Shown piece after piece: positions 63,801 through 64,000 of a DNA stretch of 64,000 nt. A program made the position numbers and the translations under genes. Position 1 is the stretch's first letter; each line of letters begins with the position of its first letter. A model generated the notes under the pieces. The model was not told where the DNA came from, made no database searches, and was given only the letters and a program-made list of their open reading frames with translations. The DNA comes from Odoribacter sp. AF15-53 (GTDB taxonomy: Bacteria > Bacteroidota > Bacteroidia > Bacteroidales > Marinifilaceae), in assembly GCF_003479425.1 (NCBI RefSeq), contig NZ_QUHC01000001.1, positions 434,001 to 498,000 of the forward strand, read 5' to 3'.

Positions 63801-64000
63801 CCAGAGGGGATAATTACTTCCAGCCCGTTGAGCATCCCTTGAAAGGCAGCTTCCAAGGAATTGCTCCCGGATGTTCGTATATCTTTCCCTTTTATGGTAG
63901 AAACGGCCCCGGTCATTTCGTTTTTTGCTATGGTTTGATATCCATTTACTATGACATTCTCGACTTGAGAAACGGCAGTTTCCAGCATAATGAGGTAAAG
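60890..64000 (-). CDS. SusC/RagA TonB-linked outer membrane protein (5' truncated by window)
   Basis: At least 1036 residues are inside the window. The reading frame continues upstream past 64000 (codons for LYLI precede the Met at 63988), so the signal peptide and the N-terminal domain are outside. The plug starts at VENVIVNGYQTIAKNEMTGAV with SITLLKDVSATAIYGIRATNGVIVIT, then the barrel. Paralogue of the next SusC. No SusD follows it directly; the unassigned lipoprotein does. Confidence 0.92.
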   Translation of the reverse strand, partial: LYLIMLETAVSQVENVIVNGYQTIAKNEMTGAVSTIKGKDIRTSGSNSLEAAFQGMLNGLEVIIPSGNIGSTGHMKIRGASTVVGNPEPLVVVDGIIRENAWAFDQNTLYDLLNNGNLANATRASIMGNNLSGINVDDIASITLLKDVSATAIYGIRATNGVIVITTKQGNINNQKITFRSDITFSPVPSYRNTNVMNSTERVNLSKEIIEAGIALPDMPQDIGYEAIYRDMISKKISYPEFNKQVSQLEKQNTNWFKILGRTAISQNYHLNITSGKKNISYYASLGYRDERNAFKGNDRQTFTGMLNFNIIPSNNIKLTLYLSGSDIKTDGYYMSINPEQYALNTSRAIGPSQFYQKGKGSILNYIMDNTSKIVQKPVHFNLLHELQHTGNNNHATNIHLNAQLTWQILSNLSINFTSAWSSERSRSKLWADEYSWNIALLRGADYGVLQSSEEFPFLKYLSPLLEGGLLDYSNMTHEAYTLKGQANYRCLFGKKQLHAFSMTLGIEIRQNKYTGETGIELGYTPNKISEYNYSSQEKRFQYIRNNFPGIYPREPQNYSLKDHEMHLIDRVENVFSLYGTLGYTFNSLYTFTLNIRNDASNRFGKNTNNRFYPVWSTGFRWDLHQEKWLPRQKWINEITLRTSYGHQGNVVSNISPNTLVSYVSKDLITNEEQLQLDQLSNPDLKWEKTTSLNIGTDFSLFQNRLNISFDLYKKKISDIVVEKEIPIENGFQKMFINSGTLDNQGYELEIEAIPVQTNLWEWRIRFTAGHTKDILDRSDADQQTLEHFTNGSAIVDRFPISAFWSFPFIGLSPTNGSPLFATMDQPNGVSQKVPDSLLEYLMYSGCSEPRLFGGIQTNIRYKRITLNAIFNYQAGHYKRLNPFISSSRDGMMAIPRPEMNASRELLYRWKQAGDEKATNIPSLQNKDEDVSCYLPDNSLSINSYGDIYRYSLYNRSNARVVSASHIRCNRISLSYHTTLARIADLNLSFTITNPFIIKNRKLKQQDPEISTSDADYYTPTMSGPKNYSLGIEIIF

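Overview
The window looks like the chromosome of a Bacteroidales bacterium, most likely from the Odoribacter/Butyricimonas side of the order (inference). Supporting signs are SusC/SusD outer-membrane pairs, an ECF sigma/FecR pair with an STN-bearing SusC, DUF4468, DUF4251, DUF4843 and PKD-like lipoproteins, a DUF5117-type zinc protease, and promoters of the Bacteroidetes type (-7 TAnnTTTG with a -33 TTTG) in front of many genes. No phage, transposase, integrase or CRISPR array is visible.

Left part (1-16.6 kb). An Oar-like TonB receptor is coupled to a lipoprotein cut by the window edge. Next come an alpha/beta-hydrolase-like protein, an overlapping LytTR/AraC regulator pair, a VOC protein, a YbaK-like deacylase, a SanA-like protein, envelope proteins, a DUF2089-YIP1 operon with palindromic operator-like sites, a biotin-dependent carboxyltransferase subunit, coaD and a DUF4251 protein. 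A candidate small RNA lies at 15.8-15.9 kb.

Central locus (16.8-30.1 kb). A strong promoter precedes an ECF sigma factor and a FecR anti-sigma factor, followed by a terminator. Then come SusC (with STN domain), SusD, a DUF4843 lipoprotein, a PKD-like lipoprotein, two TlpA thioredoxins, an unrecognised 570-residue secreted protein and two more TlpA thioredoxins. The layout suggests uptake of a ligand across the outer membrane, sensed through STN-FecR-sigma, with an unusually large periplasmic thiol-redox module. The ligand is unknown. This is the best candidate for an undescribed system here.

Middle part (30.1-50.7 kb). A periplasmic-sensor histidine kinase, a 38-residue basic protein with a strong Shine-Dalgarno, a flavin reductase, and a compact G+C-rich operon: SIMPL protein, uracil-DNA-glycosylase-like protein, nicotinamidase-like hydrolase, pncB, ArsC/Spx-like protein and HD protein. 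The hydrolase and pncB form the Preiss-Handler NAD salvage step, and CinA further right is also an NAD-related family. Also here are an EamA transporter, an aldehyde dehydrogenase, rubredoxin, class I fumarase, a Tat-signal aldo/keto reductase beside tatA, an AraC regulator, a large zinc protease and an M48 protease. Three copies of an intergenic repeat with 9-bp units occur between 32.8 and 41.0 kb.

Right part (50.8-64 kb). A 6S-like RNA candidate, four tandem tRNA-Asp genes of which two look chimeric, gcvH and a glmM-type mutase are followed by an A+T-richer minus-strand SusC/SusD locus. That locus holds two tandem SusC paralogues (the first cut by the window end), one SusD, an unassigned lipoprotein, and a zinc-peptidase-like lipoprotein lacking the HExxH motif.
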